A DNA stretch of 64,000 nucleotides, taken from positions 372,001 to 436,000 of the forward strand of contig QKMZ01000003.1 in assembly GCA_003242885.1 (NCBI GenBank), read 5' to 3'. Position numbers and translations under genes: made by a program. Positions 27,767 to 36,274 of this stretch are shown here, piece after piece. The notes beneath the pieces are model-generated. The model was not told where the DNA came from and ran no database searches. It worked only from the letters and a program-made list of their open reading frames with translations. How positions within the stretch are numbered: the first letter of the stretch is position 1; each line of letters begins with the position of its first letter. The DNA comes from Candidatus Melainabacteria bacterium. GTDB taxonomy: Bacteria; Cyanobacteriota; Vampirovibrionia; Obscuribacterales; Obscuribacteraceae.

Positions 27767-28999
27767 CTAAACGCCAAGCAACAACTGTAATTCTTTCGAT
27801 TGCTTTTCATTTGGATTTTTATCAATCCATTTCTGCGCTGCCTTTCTCGCGATTGCATTTTTAGCATCAATCTTCAGTAATTCAATGATCACCTCAGGAG
27901 AGCGATCTTGTGGCTTCGAATAAATTTCATTGGCTGCCGAAATGGACTGCTCATCTGCAGCAACACGCAAAAGAACAGCATGCAACCAGGTTGGGTGATA
28001 ATGGTCGCTTAGAGTGTCCTTTGCGAACTTGATTGTTTCGGCATCCGGAGACAGTTCGAGAAGCGAACCGACCAAAACCGCCGCTCTTTCATCAGGAGAT
28101 TGCGCAGCTAAAATCCTTTTCGCGCTTTGCACAAACTCTGGTTCTATTGGTTCACCCATTAAATATGTGGCCTGCAGTATTCCTGCAAGAGCCATTTGAG
28201 CGCTCTCTGTTTCAGCGTGCTCCAAGAACCATTCTTTTGCCTTCAGAATCTCATCCTGATTTCGCAATTCGACCAATACGTCGTAATAGATTCTTCCAGC
28301 ATTTGCATAATCCGAATTTCGGCTGAGCCAATGGCTTGCCGTCACCGCAACTCTAGGTGCGAGTGCTCGGTGAAGTTCAGATGCGCCTCTAAGCATGTTG
28401 ACGAAAAGGATCCAGATATCGGGCGTCTTATCTTGATTAACTTCGATCCAGCGAAAAGCTTCATTGAGGACTTCATTGGACCTCGAAAACAAAGCAACCC
28501 ATGCAACGTCAACTGCTACATTCGAGTTATATCTATTAATTTCAAGCCAACGAAGAATGAGGCTGTCCAACTCTTCTTTTGGATTTTTCGGCGCTTGAAG
28601 CTTGCTCCAAATGTGGCTGTTCGGCTCAGCTGCAAAACGTTTTTCGATTACATCGAGAAGTTTTGGCGGTATCTTTTGAAGATGCGCGACGGCGCGGATA
28701 ATGAGAATTAGCGCATTAACATCGGGATACGTTTTCACATAGGAAGTCGCCATATACATGGCATCGTTGCTTTCGAATTCTTGCAACCATTTGCCAACGA
28801 GCCGCGGAGCACTCTCAACTCTTGGAAATAATTTGATCCACTTTCGCGCAAACGGAAGAAGGGCTTTTTCAGCTCGGACTTCCATCAAATCCATGAGCAA
28901 CTTGCCAGTGCTCTCTTCCATTTCGCCGGCGCGAAGCCTTGCCAAACCTTCTTCAAAGAAGGTCTCGTTCGCTTTTTTATGCTTGTCGGCAACAGTCAC
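27767..28999 (-). CDS. helical-repeat (TPR/HEAT-like) protein
   Basis: 410 residues from the GTG at 28999, all predicted helical, with pairs of helices containing Trp-Leu/Ala positions at regular intervals (WLQEFES, WLEINRY, WIEVNQD, WFLEHAE, WIDKNP). Such regular repeats suggest a TPR- or Sel1-like solenoid serving protein binding. No signal peptide or membrane span. An AGGAA site lies before the start. It is separated from the peptidase gene by 145 bases and may be a separate unit. Partner unknown. Confidence 0.75.
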   Translation of the reverse strand: MTVADKHKKANETFFEEGLARLRAGEMEESTGKLLMDLMEVRAEKALLPFARKWIKLFPRVESAPRLVGKWLQEFESNDAMYMATSYVKTYPDVNALILIIRAVAHLQKIPPKLLDVIEKRFAAEPNSHIWSKLQAPKNPKEELDSLILRWLEINRYNSNVAVDVAWVALFSRSNEVLNEAFRWIEVNQDKTPDIWILFVNMLRGASELHRALAPRVAVTASHWLSRNSDYANAGRIYYDVLVELRNQDEILKAKEWFLEHAETESAQMALAGILQATYLMGEPIEPEFVQSAKRILAAQSPDERAAVLVGSLLELSPDAETIKFAKDTLSDHYHPTWLHAVLLRVAADEQSISAANEIYSKPQDRSPEVIIELLKIDAKNAIARKAAQKWIDKNPNEKQSKELQLLLGV

Positions 29000-29148
29000 A
29001 ACAATGAATTCCTATCGAAGTTGAAATCTCCGACTGAGTAATTGCTGCCTGCATCTTAGTAAATAGATAAGCACATTTCAAATCGCAGCAAAGCACGAAC
29101 ATGTCAAGAACGCCTCGTTTGGCGCTTTTCCGATTTAATCTGAACGCT

Positions 29149-29177
29149 TTGAACTTTTTGTTCGAAACTTCCGTACT
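29149..29177 (+). promoter_or_regulatory. ECF-like promoter with GAAC-N5-GTTC palindrome (copy 1)
   Basis: TTGAAC (29149-29154) is followed after 17 bases by CGTACT (29172-29177). The -35 part lies in the inverted repeat GAAC-TTTTT-GTTC. The same 16-base core with the same spacing occurs at 46231-46259 before another small TPR gene. A GAACTT -35 with a CGT-type -10 resembles ECF sigma promoters. Confidence 0.55.
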
Positions 29178-29210
29178 AGCTCTTAGAACCCTTTCTTGGA
29201 GGATAGAGCC

Positions 29211-29672
29211 ATGACGAAAAAAGTAACCGTGCGTCATCCGGAAAAATTGATGTTCTCGTTTTTCCGTGACAGGGATCAAGCACTCTCAGAGATCAATATG
29301 GGATTAACCAGACAGGCACTCACTTGCGAAGATGGCAAAGTACTCGCGCGAACACATTTCGGAATGAATCCGCAATATTTGATGATGGGCGTTACGACGT
29401 TGGCTAACGTTGTCACATTGCTGTTCCAGAACAACCAAACCGTGAGTCCATCTTCTGAGATTTGGAATTACCTGGAATATGGCTTTGAGCTGCTTGGCTT
29501 GATGGAGCTGAGCAGGAATGTTCGCAGCAACATTGGCGAGGTTACCTGTGCCTTGCAAACCGAAAGCAACTTCGAATACTTCACGGGAAAATTAAACGAT
29601 GCGATTTCGCGAAGCAGGGATTGGAGCCAAAGCGAAGAACTGAGGCTCTTTCAATCTTTAGGACTTCGATGA
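29211..29672 (+). CDS. small TPR-like protein
   Basis: 153 residues from the ATG at 29211, with TTGGAGG 7 bases before it. The product is helical, with a repeat resembling kinesin-light-chain TPRs (ALTCEDGKVLARTHFGMNP...). No signal peptide, so cytoplasmic. Its upstream region shares a conserved promoter element with the gene at 46294, and both products are small TPR-like proteins, which suggests common regulation. It is convergent with the TetR gene, 6 bases apart. Confidence 0.7.
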   Translation: MTKKVTVRHPEKLMFSFFRDRDQALSEINMGLTRQALTCEDGKVLARTHFGMNPQYLMMGVTTLANVVTLLFQNNQTVSPSSEIWNYLEYGFELLGLMELSRNVRSNIGEVTCALQTESNFEYFTGKLNDAISRSRDWSQSEELRLFQSLGLR

Positions 29673-29678
29673 CCTTTG

Positions 29679-30278
29679 CTAGGGCGCCGCCAACATCGAC
29701 AAGAAAGATTTGATGTTCTCTTTCATGACTTGCGGGCGTTTATGCACTTTTGCTAAAACGATAGTGCCGTTCATGCTTGCCAACAAAACTTGCGCTGCGA
29801 GTTTTGGAGAAACGTCGGATCTAAACTCTCCGATTTGAACCCCATCTTGAATAACATCCGCCAACTGTTGCTGATAGCGATCGAAATACTGCGAAATTCG
29901 CTCGCGGAATGCAGGGATAAAGTCGCTTGTCTCTGTAGCTAAATTGACGAACGGGCACCCTTTGTTGCAGCATTCAGACTCAATCATCTCAGCCATCCCT
30001 TTTAGGAACTTCTCCAGTCTCTTGCGCGGGCTGAGAGATTTGTTCAAAAGAACAGGATCAGACATAGAAAAGAAATGTTCTGTCATCGCATCCAGCGCTG
30101 CAAGACAGAGATCTTCTTTTGACTTGAAGTGATAGTAAAAATTACTTTTGCTGACACCGGCGGCTTCAAGAATACTGTTAATGCCCATAGCTTCAAATCC
30201 ACGCGAAGACATTAGCTCAATCGTTGCTTCGATGAGCTTTTGGCGGCTTCCACTTGTGGTGTCTGTAGTTGTGGGCAT
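29679..30278 (-). CDS. TetR family transcriptional regulator
   Basis: 199 residues from the ATG at 30278. The N-terminal helix-turn-helix is intact (SILEAAGVSKSNFYYHFKSKEDL). The ligand domain contains CCNKGCPFVNLATE, a phrase typical of the AcuR/NemR-type TetR branch, which often senses reactive electrophiles through Cys. It is divergent from the Cys-rich protein gene; the 230-base gap holds two GACCGGTC-type palindromes that are likely its operators. It is therefore expected to repress that gene and perhaps itself. Confidence 0.9.
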   Translation of the reverse strand: MPTTTDTTSGSRQKLIEATIELMSSRGFEAMGINSILEAAGVSKSNFYYHFKSKEDLCLAALDAMTEHFFSMSDPVLLNKSLSPRKRLEKFLKGMAEMIESECCNKGCPFVNLATETSDFIPAFRERISQYFDRYQQQLADVIQDGVQIGEFRSDVSPKLAAQVLLASMNGTIVLAKVHKRPQVMKENIKSFLSMLAAP

Positions 30279-30415
30279 AACCAACTCTAGAACCGTTCTG
30301 TCCTAAGTATATCTTAATTGTGCCAAGGATCAATAGGTTGTGCCCGGAAACCACCAGCCTGTGTAAAGTTTCACGTCCAATACCTTATTTCCCCATCCAT
30401 TAATAGTATCCATAT

Positions 30416-30472
30416 TGGGCCTTGATTAGGACCGACCGGTATGATTCAATCATTAGTACAGACCGGTCCTAT
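30416..30472 (+). promoter_or_regulatory. promoter of the Cys-rich gene with two probable TetR operators
   Basis: TTGGGC (30416-30421), 18 bases, TATGAT (30440-30445) forms a promoter. ACCGGT at 30435-30440 overlaps the -10, and GACCGGTC at 30461-30468 lies in the early transcribed region, 27 bases on. Palindromes of this kind are known operators of AcuR/NemR-like TetR proteins, and the gene for such a protein is divergent here. Confidence 0.6.
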
Positions 30473-30508
30473 CTACCAATTCCATTCGCATTATTAGAGG
30501 AGTAACAA

Positions 30509-30820
30509 ATGAGTAGTTCGTGCGACCAAACCCAAGGTTCTGGACATTGCGCAGAAACAGCAGCAACCCACGGCGGCGACAGTGAATGTTGTAACGCACC
30601 GGAAAAATTACTGTGCCTGGCAGACGAAGCCTGGAAAGAGGTCCTGAAAGACAAAATCAAACAGGAAATTGAGAAGAACTCCGGTGCAAAACTAGACGCA
30701 CTGGCAAAACTAGTTGCAAACGCCAATCAACAAAAATGGGCGTACATGATCGAAGGTAAGCAAAAGTGTGAATCCTTCAAAGATCAGGTCAAAGAAGCTC
30801 TCTTGTCTCTGACCAAGTAG
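30509..30820 (+). CDS. small Cys-rich protein, TetR-controlled
   Basis: 103 residues with AGAGGAG before the ATG. The first 36 residues contain five Cys and two His (SCDQ, GHC, ECC, LLC), a possible metal- or redox-binding segment; the rest is a Lys/Glu-rich amphipathic helix pair, with one more Cys near residue 86. No signal peptide. The divergent TetR gene and palindromic operators in its promoter suggest induction by a ligand, metal or electrophile. No family recognised; it could bind a metal or act as a sacrificial thiol protein. Confidence 0.65.
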   Translation: MSSSCDQTQGSGHCAETAATHGGDSECCNAPEKLLCLADEAWKEVLKDKIKQEIEKNSGAKLDALAKLVANANQQKWAYMIEGKQKCESFKDQVKEALLSLTK

Positions 30821-30882
30821 TTTCATCTTGGAGAGATTGGATAGTTTGCAGTTCTTCCAGTTCTCCCGGTCGGCTTCCAGCA

Positions 30883-30904
30883 GAGAGAGCACCCCGGCTC
30901 TCTC
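30883..30904 (+). promoter_or_regulatory. hairpin between the Cys-rich and patatin genes
   Basis: A perfect 8-base stem, GAGAGAGC/GCTCTCTC, with a 6-base ACCCCG loop. No T-run follows, so it is more likely an mRNA processing or stability element, or a weak attenuator, than a terminator. If so, the patatin gene may be partly read from the TetR-controlled promoter. Confidence 0.4.
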
Positions 30905-30952
30905 CTGGCTAGTCCGATTCAGACCTCTAAAAGAGGAAGAGAGGATAGGACT

Positions 30953-32020
30953 ATGTTTAAACAATGGAAAAGCAATCTTGCAACCGCTTTATCATTAATA
31001 GGAATTTTTACTTTTACCACTCCGCTTCATGCGGCAAACGAAATTGCATACCTACCGACCGCGTCGGTATATGCTCCCTCGACGCCACTGTCTGCAGTGT
31101 CAGCAAGAAAAACTCGACCCACCATCGCACTGGCATTGGGCGGTGGCGGCGTGAGGGGGGCCGCGCACATTGGAGTGCTGAAAGTCTTCGAGCGCGAAAA
31201 TCTGCCAATCGACTTCATCGCAGGCAGCAGCATGGGAGCTGTCGTTGGTGGTATGTACGCAGCTGGCGTTCCGCTTGAAGCGATCGAACAAATGTTTCGC
31301 GACCGCTCACTTTTCAAAGCTTTCACGCCGACTCCTGACACTTTGAAATTGATGACAATTCCATCTTCCATGGTTATACGCTCGGCAAAAGTTGCCCTAG
31401 GTTTGAGAACTAATCTTGTCGGACTGCATTCGAGCAACGACGTCGCATCATATGTCAACAAACACGTTTCGCCTTACAGGCGTGAAATCGAACACAGCGA
31501 AATCCCGTTTGTAGCAGTTGCTACTAATCTGCTTGATGGCAAACCGATTACCCTCGAATACGGAAATCTCGGCAGAGCAATTCAAGCGAGCTCCGCAATT
31601 CCTTTTTATGTAAAACCAATTGTCATCGACGGAAAATTTCTAGTCGACGGCGCACTTAGAGCAAATGTCCCAACACTACAAGCAAAACAAAGTCGCGCAG
31701 ATATTGTGATTGCGGTAAATGTGGACGAAAAGCTGGAAGGTCTCACTCCAGAGCAGCTCACTCGCGCAACACCATACGGAAATCGAGTTCTGAGCATCCT
31801 GCTGTCCGAATTAGATGGACATCACACCGATTACGCAGACGTGGAAATTCATCCGACGCTTGAAGAAATGCCTTTGTATTCTAAAAAAACGAAGGATGCA
31901 GTACGCGCAATGAAAGCTGGAGAAATTGCCGCAAACAATGCAGTTCAACAGATTCGCGCGCTTCTAAATAGCAAACTTGCAACCGGCGCAGAAGCTCAGG
32001 ACACCATAGCGAATCATTAA
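30953..32020 (+). CDS. exported patatin-like phospholipase
   Basis: 355 residues. A signal peptide (cleavage after LHA near 27) is followed by the patatin domain: ALGGGGVRGAAHIGVL (oxyanion loop) near residue 61, GSSMG (nucleophile elbow Gly-x-Ser-x-Gly) near 91 and DGALRANVP with the catalytic Asp near 225. The catalytic dyad is complete, so lipid acyl-hydrolase activity is expected, acting in the periplasm or outer envelope. The tail is helical. AGGA precedes the ATG. It lies 132 bases after the Cys-rich gene on the same strand. Confidence 0.9.
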   Translation: MFKQWKSNLATALSLIGIFTFTTPLHAANEIAYLPTASVYAPSTPLSAVSARKTRPTIALALGGGGVRGAAHIGVLKVFERENLPIDFIAGSSMGAVVGGMYAAGVPLEAIEQMFRDRSLFKAFTPTPDTLKLMTIPSSMVIRSAKVALGLRTNLVGLHSSNDVASYVNKHVSPYRREIEHSEIPFVAVATNLLDGKPITLEYGNLGRAIQASSAIPFYVKPIVIDGKFLVDGALRANVPTLQAKQSRADIVIAVNVDEKLEGLTPEQLTRATPYGNRVLSILLSELDGHHTDYADVEIHPTLEEMPLYSKKTKDAVRAMKAGEIAANNAVQQIRALLNSKLATGAEAQDTIANH

Positions 32021-32161
32021 AATCGGCGGTCGAACAGGCATTCACCAAAGCGAACCCAAAACAGCTAGAAAGCTTTTTTCGCATTGCTTTTCAGGATTTG
32101 CACGCCAGTTGCACCCTCTAATCAATATCATTCGAAAATCCCGCACCAAAGTGTTTTTCCA

Positions 32162-32530
32162 ATGAAAGAAATTGAATTTTTCGCTCACAACCCAAAAACT
32201 GAATCACCAGAGCAATCAGCATCTCATCTGTTTTCCGACGAGGTTTACGCGTTTGCAAAAGACAGAACATTTTTCTCATTCCGTGGCGATTACACGCGCT
32301 GGGAATTACTCGAGGGCGCAGTAGAGCTCGCTGGCGCGATCGCGCTGGTTCGCTTTGGCGCGACGAGAATACCTAAATGGTTTCCTTCAACACCAAAACC
32401 AATAGTTTGGCCTGAAGTACCGACAATCATGTCTAGCCCAATCCCGGGTTCAATCGCGAAAAATCATCCGATTATGCGCACTGTAATCCGCACAAACGAC
32501 GTTATCGAACAAACACGCCCAATGGTATAA
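32162..32530 (+). CDS. hypothetical protein
   Basis: About 122 residues from the ATG at 32162; no good ribosome site, so the start is uncertain and an in-frame codon at 32084 is possible. Residues 60-80 form a hydrophobic segment (LEGAVELAGAIALVRFG) that is more likely a buried or amphipathic helix than a membrane span. The C-terminal half is Pro-rich. It is read in the same direction as the patatin gene, about 140 bases downstream. Function unknown. Confidence 0.45.
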   Translation: MKEIEFFAHNPKTESPEQSASHLFSDEVYAFAKDRTFFSFRGDYTRWELLEGAVELAGAIALVRFGATRIPKWFPSTPKPIVWPEVPTIMSSPIPGSIAKNHPIMRTVIRTNDVIEQTRPMV

Positions 32531-32627
32531 ATCCAGACGCCAACAGGACTCACCCAATGCCGGAATTTAGTGAAGAACGAAATTGGTCAATGACAATCCC
32601 TTTCGACGCTACGTTTTACGTTTTTAG

Positions 32628-32753
32628 TTACTCAATTCCGAAACGAATAGTGTCTGCGGGTGCATCAACCTGCGGAAACCAGACAATAAATCCGAGAACC
32701 AAAACAGTTAGCGTAAAGATTGGAAAGGCTTTCGATGTGAAGAATTTGTCCAT
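32628..32753 (-). CDS. 41-residue single-span membrane peptide
   Basis: A short gene with AGGAG 8 bases before its ATG at 32753. The product begins MDKFFTSKAF, has one hydrophobic span of about 17 residues ending IVWF, then a short polar tail with Asp residues, as in small bacterial membrane peptides. A longer frame on the other strand (32557-32793) has no ribosome site and is rejected in its favour. Neighbours give no clue; the peptide might modulate a membrane protein. Confidence 0.55.
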   Translation of the reverse strand: MDKFFTSKAFPIFTLTVLVLGFIVWFPQVDAPADTIRFGIE

Positions 32754-32793
32754 ATGCGTGTCTCCTAATAAATCTAAAGACGCACAATGCTAG

Positions 32794-33154
32794 AAATGTT
32801 CCATGGAGAACGAGTTTCAAGACGTTTGTAAGGTTGGCTAGTCGCTGTTTCCGCTATTACTTGTGTCATGTCACCTCATTTACGCTGTGAGATGGAACTC
32901 ATGACGACTTCATGTACTTTTATACGCTAGATATTGATGTCTCTACCTTTCCGAGAGCTGCACCAGCACGGAAGAAGTGAACATATGTGGCAACTAGTAC
33001 TGCAAATCAAGCAAATAAAGTTAGCACTGCCTTGGAGATAACCAGTTTTTACGCGTCCCTAGGGTTCATACTGAAATGGTGGTGCTTTCACTTTGTGGAT
33101 TTCTGTGAGTTCCTCCAATAAGCCAAGGCAAATCCTTTCCTCTAAGGATTCGCC
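32794..33154. other. intergenic region, no clear gene
   Basis: A 360-base gap between divergent small genes. I see no ORF with a ribosome site, no strong hairpin and no clear promoter. It presumably carries the promoters of the membrane peptide and the XRE gene. Confidence 0.35.
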
Positions 33155-33406
33155 ATGCGCAAAAAAGATCAAAAGCGAAAAAATTCGCTGCTCCAGGGTT
33201 TTGGTGCCGCGATTAGGAATCGCCGCATAGAACAAAATATGACTCAAGAAGAATTAGGTGAAGCTGCACAGCTCCACCGCACATACATTACCGACGTTGA
33301 AAGTGGACTTCGCAATCTCTCATTTCTAACAATGGAAAGATTGGCTGACGCACTAGATTCGCAACTTGCAGACCTAATAGCCGAAGCAGAAGCAACAGAG
33401 ATCTAA
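33155..33406 (+). CDS. XRE family DNA-binding protein
   Basis: 83 residues, almost entirely a Cro/C1-type helix-turn-helix: FGAAIRNRRIEQNMTQEELGEAAQLHRTYITDVESG, followed by the dimer-side helices. AAGGA lies 6 bases before the ATG. Compact XRE proteins of this size often act in regulation of nearby genes or of themselves. It ends in a 4-base overlap with the convergent second XRE gene. The target is unknown. Confidence 0.9.
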   Translation: MRKKDQKRKNSLLQGFGAAIRNRRIEQNMTQEELGEAAQLHRTYITDVESGLRNLSFLTMERLADALDSQLADLIAEAEATEI

Positions 33407-33714
33407 CCGCTAACGTACTGGCTCAGTTGAGGTTTTTTACGCAGTTCCAGAGACGAAAGAATTCCAGTTAAAGGCACCTCAAGAGCATCGGCAAGCCGGC
33501 TCAAAGAAAGCAGGTCAATATCCCATTCTCCCAGTTCTAATGCTTCCAAATCAGCAATGGAAACATCTGTCAGTTTAGAACACTCTTCCAATGAAAGACC
33601 AACTTTTCGCCGTCTCTCACGCACAATTACAGCCAAGTGCGACAAAACTGTTTCAGTTCCTGAAAGTTGATTCTCATCTTCTGTCTCAGAATCCACTTTC
33701 TGTCTAATATTCAT
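33403..33714 (-). CDS. XRE family DNA-binding protein
   Basis: 103 residues. After an acidic N-terminal extension of about 25 residues comes a helix-turn-helix of the Cro/C1 type (LSLEECSKLTDVSIADLEALELG), with a divergent recognition helix, and a Leu-rich end. AGAGG precedes the ATG. It is tail-to-tail with the other XRE gene, sharing 4 bases at the stops. Pairing of two XRE genes suggests opposing or joint regulation, but no target is evident. Confidence 0.8.
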   Translation of the reverse strand: MNIRQKVDSETEDENQLSGTETVLSHLAVIVRERRRKVGLSLEECSKLTDVSIADLEALELGEWDIDLLSLSRLADALEVPLTGILSSLELRKKPQLSQYVSG

Positions 33715-33998
33715 GGCGTTAAACCTCTAAAAAAGATCAATAATTTCTGAGACTTTCAGCTGCAATAAAGTGTTGTTCAATATGTAATGAACTCCGCTAA
33801 TGAATTACCTTCTCGGAAATACAGCGGTTCGACAACACATTCAGAATAGTTACAGTCTTAATACTACTAAAATTCGCACAAGATCGCCTTTTCAACCACA
33901 CATTCTGCAAGAACTAGATTCAATATACAGCAGAAAAACCCATATGCTGTGAGAATCAGGAGTAATGAATTGTATGTGCGCTCGCACACACAAGTAGT

Positions 33999-34751
33999 TC
34001 AACCTAGCAATTCTGGTTCTGCCGCCTTCGGAAATGAGGATGCCATGCTAAAACCCATAGTTTGCGTGAAATATTGTTTGACTTCGTCATAACAGCCGCA
34101 GCTAACTTCTTCCATACCGCGTCGATCAATAATTCGAACAAATCCTCGACCGTGCTCAATCAGGTTGGCAGCCTCCAGAGTTTTTACTGCGATATTGACT
34201 CCGGATCGGCGCACACCAAGCATCATTGACAAAAACTCTTGCGTAAGGTCAACTGTTTTTGATGTGTCTCTATCGTGAGCAAGCAAAAGCCAGCGAGCGC
34301 AACGTTCTTCAATAGTGTGCAGCCTATTGCAGGCTGCAGTCTGTGATATTTGATTGAACATGGTAAGAATGAATTTCTGACAAAGAGCCTTTAGCTCAGC
34401 GTTTTGCTCCAGCTCTCGTTTGAAATCAGCTGTTTCCATCTTCCAACCGTTGCCTGGTACTTGGGAGTACACATTGCGGTCGGAGATGTCCGCGCCAAGC
34501 AAGATAGGAATGCCGACAAATCCTTCCTTTCCGACTGTGCCAACTTCAATATGATCACCTTCGCCGGTGACCAGAACAATCGAAACCATTCCCTCATCTG
34601 GAAAATATGCATAGTTGAACCGGCCGTCCTTCTCCGCAATTGATGCTTTTCGAGGTAGTTCGATATGCTTTAGCTTTCCCTCCATACGCTCGAGCGCGCT
34701 GTGGGAAAGTGAGCGCAGCAAGGTATTTTTGACAAGAGAAATGTGCGACAT
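33999..34751 (-). CDS. Crp/Fnr family transcriptional regulator
   Basis: About 250 residues from the ATG at 34751; a GTG at 34799 in frame adds a 16-residue extension that looks unlike coding sequence. The N-terminal half is a cyclic-nucleotide-binding-like beta barrel (DEGMVSIVLVTGEGDHIEVGTVGKEGFVG). The C-terminal winged helix contains LTQEFLSMMLGVRRSGVNIAVKTLE. It has no clear Cys cluster for an iron-sulfur centre, so it is not a classical Fnr; the ligand is unknown. The gene is monocistronic in a regulator-rich region. Confidence 0.85.
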   Translation of the reverse strand: MSHISLVKNTLLRSLSHSALERMEGKLKHIELPRKASIAEKDGRFNYAYFPDEGMVSIVLVTGEGDHIEVGTVGKEGFVGIPILLGADISDRNVYSQVPGNGWKMETADFKRELEQNAELKALCQKFILTMFNQISQTAACNRLHTIEERCARWLLLAHDRDTSKTVDLTQEFLSMMLGVRRSGVNIAVKTLEAANLIEHGRGFVRIIDRRGMEEVSCGCYDEVKQYFTQTMGFSMASSFPKAAEPELLG

Positions 34752-35389
34752 CTGTAAGTGCCCGCTGCGAAAGCAATGAAAGAGATTTGCCTCGCGCACA
34801 CATCGTCACTTTGACTTTGCCGTATAGTGAGCGCTTATGTTGAGTATGATACTGCATTTCCGAACACAAGTGTCCGAGTAGCAACAATTGACTTCCAAAG
34901 CCGATTTTTTCCGAAGTATTCTCAACGCAGTACAAAAACGCCGAGCACAAGCTTTTCGGACATTTATGTCTCTTACTTCCGGCTCAGCGATAACTTTACG
35001 TCATCAGTATCAAACTGGCATAAAACGCCTCATATAGCGCGTGATCAGAAAAACGCTGACGCCCTGCCGCAAACGCATTGGCTTGAGCGCGTCCTCGCTG
35101 AAACTCTTCTATTTTGAACTTAGAGGTTGGAGGTAAACCATATACCTCCGCCCATAATAAAGGTTCATAGCTCGTAAAAGTGCTTGGTGAGTACTATTCT
35201 CTCGACTAAAAGTTTTTGATACCAATGATCCAAATGATATGGGAAACCACGGTTGTCACCATTACTGTTATTGGAGCACAATAACAGTAAGGCAGTATCA
35301 GTTTGATAGACTGAACAAAACGCAGTTGCGCTCGTCAAAAAATTGCGTTGCAGCTTTTCTGCTAACTTATTGACTCAGGAGAGCAACTT
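34752..35389. other. intergenic region between Crp-type and ECF sigma genes
   Basis: About 640 bases with no convincing gene. It carries a short hairpin at GGAGGT...ACCTCC around 35129-35149 and the striking perfect 12-base inverted repeat listed separately at 35262-35290. An open frame from 34827 to 35117 starts with GTG without a ribosome site and its product looks like noise. Confidence 0.4.
35262..35290. promoter_or_regulatory. perfect 12-bp inverted repeat upstream of the ECF sigma gene
   Basis: TTACTGTTATTG and its exact complement are separated by GAGCA, 100 bases before the sigma start. A dyad of this length and perfection is most likely an operator for a dimeric regulator, or a hairpin in the leader. 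No T-run follows, so it is not a terminator. Confidence 0.6.
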
Positions 35390-36058
35390 ATGAACTGTAC
35401 AGTCAAACCTTTTCTCGCGTCACATTCTGCTCGAAATACCGGTACGTTTGCAAACGCGCAAATATCGTTTAGCGAAATGACGGAAGATGAACTAATCCGA
35501 GCCTGCCAGGCAGAAAAGAAAGGTGCGATTGATGCCCTGTTGAAACGACATCGTACATTACTGAAGGCGATGATACACCGCCGTTTTCCAGAGCTGAGTG
35601 ACATTTCGGATATTGTCCAGGAAGCACACATCAGGATCTGGAAATCAATCGGAAAGCTAAGAAACAGTAGCGCGTTTAAAAGATGGCTAAGTCAAATCGT
35701 CACTAACCTCTGCTTTGACGAGCTGCGGAGAAAATCGCGCTGCAAAGAAATGCTTTGGCTGGATGAACCAGATGAATCTCAAGACGGCTACAAATCAGAG
35801 AGAGTAATTGCCGACACCAGCGACCAGCCAGACACCAATTTACAGAGAAAGGAATTAGGACAGGAGCTAAAAGACGCCCTCGCTAAAATTCCTCCCGAGT
35901 TCAGACAGTCTGTGCTTCTGCGTGAAGTTGACGGTCTCTCTTACGAGGAAATTGCGGTCATCACAAATAGCCAACTGGGCACAGTAAAATCCCGCATCTC
36001 CCGTGCACGAACAAAAGTGCAGGAGCAAATGGAAGCCTATATAAAGGACGCAGCCTAG
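35390..36058 (+). CDS. ECF-type RNA polymerase sigma factor
   Basis: 222 residues with AGGAG before the ATG. Sigma region 2 is visible as IVQEAHIRIWKSIGKLR..FKRWLSQIVTNLCFDELRR. Region 4 is LAKIPPEFRQSVLLREVDGLSYEEIAVITNSQLGTVKSRISRAR. The N-terminal 35 residues are an extension. No anti-sigma factor gene of normal size is adjacent, so control may be transcriptional, perhaps through the 12-bp dyad upstream. Two ECF-like promoters occur elsewhere in the window (29149, 46231) and are candidate targets. Confidence 0.9.
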   Translation: MNCTVKPFLASHSARNTGTFANAQISFSEMTEDELIRACQAEKKGAIDALLKRHRTLLKAMIHRRFPELSDISDIVQEAHIRIWKSIGKLRNSSAFKRWLSQIVTNLCFDELRRKSRCKEMLWLDEPDESQDGYKSERVIADTSDQPDTNLQRKELGQELKDALAKIPPEFRQSVLLREVDGLSYEEIAVITNSQLGTVKSRISRARTKVQEQMEAYIKDAA

Positions 36059-36060
36059 AC

Positions 36061-36207
36061 ATGGCGATCGCAGCCACGTTCATAAGCAGTCTCGAGTTGC
36101 GTGAACTTGCTGTTTTTGCGCCCATTCCCAATCAGAAAGCAAAATATCAAATACTTTTGTATGCACGCTTTCGGCCAAACCCGTTACAGCACTGCTCATA
36201 CTTTTAA
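36061..36207 (+). CDS. possible 48-residue ORF directly after the sigma gene
   Basis: An ATG two bases after the sigma stop opens a 48-codon frame. AAGGA lies 12 bases before it, a long but possible spacing. The product has a hydrophobic start and a basic, Tyr/Phe-containing end, without a recognised motif. Its position invites the idea of a small sigma-binding partner, but chance is just as likely. Confidence 0.25.
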   Translation: MAIAATFISSLELRELAVFAPIPNQKAKYQILLYARFRPNPLQHCSYF

Positions 36208-36274
36208 AGCTCGAGTAGCACCATTTTCGGTGGCACCAGCGGTAACGATTTGTATGTACGATATCGGGTAAAAC

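Noticed and set aside
29151-29163. LexA-type box GAAC-N5-GTTC
   Set aside because: Classical Gram-positive LexA boxes have a 4-base spacer and the downstream genes are not SOS genes; kept instead as an ECF-like promoter or unknown operator.
32557-32793. 78-codon frame on the + strand
   Set aside because: No ribosome site; the opposite strand has a small gene with a perfect one.
34827-35117. 96-codon frame before the sigma gene
   Set aside because: GTG start without Shine-Dalgarno and a composition unlike neighbouring genes.
36064-36072. GCGATCGC octamer (cyanobacterial HIP1)
   Set aside because: Only an isolated copy noticed; no enrichment that would support a HIP1-bearing cyanobacterium.
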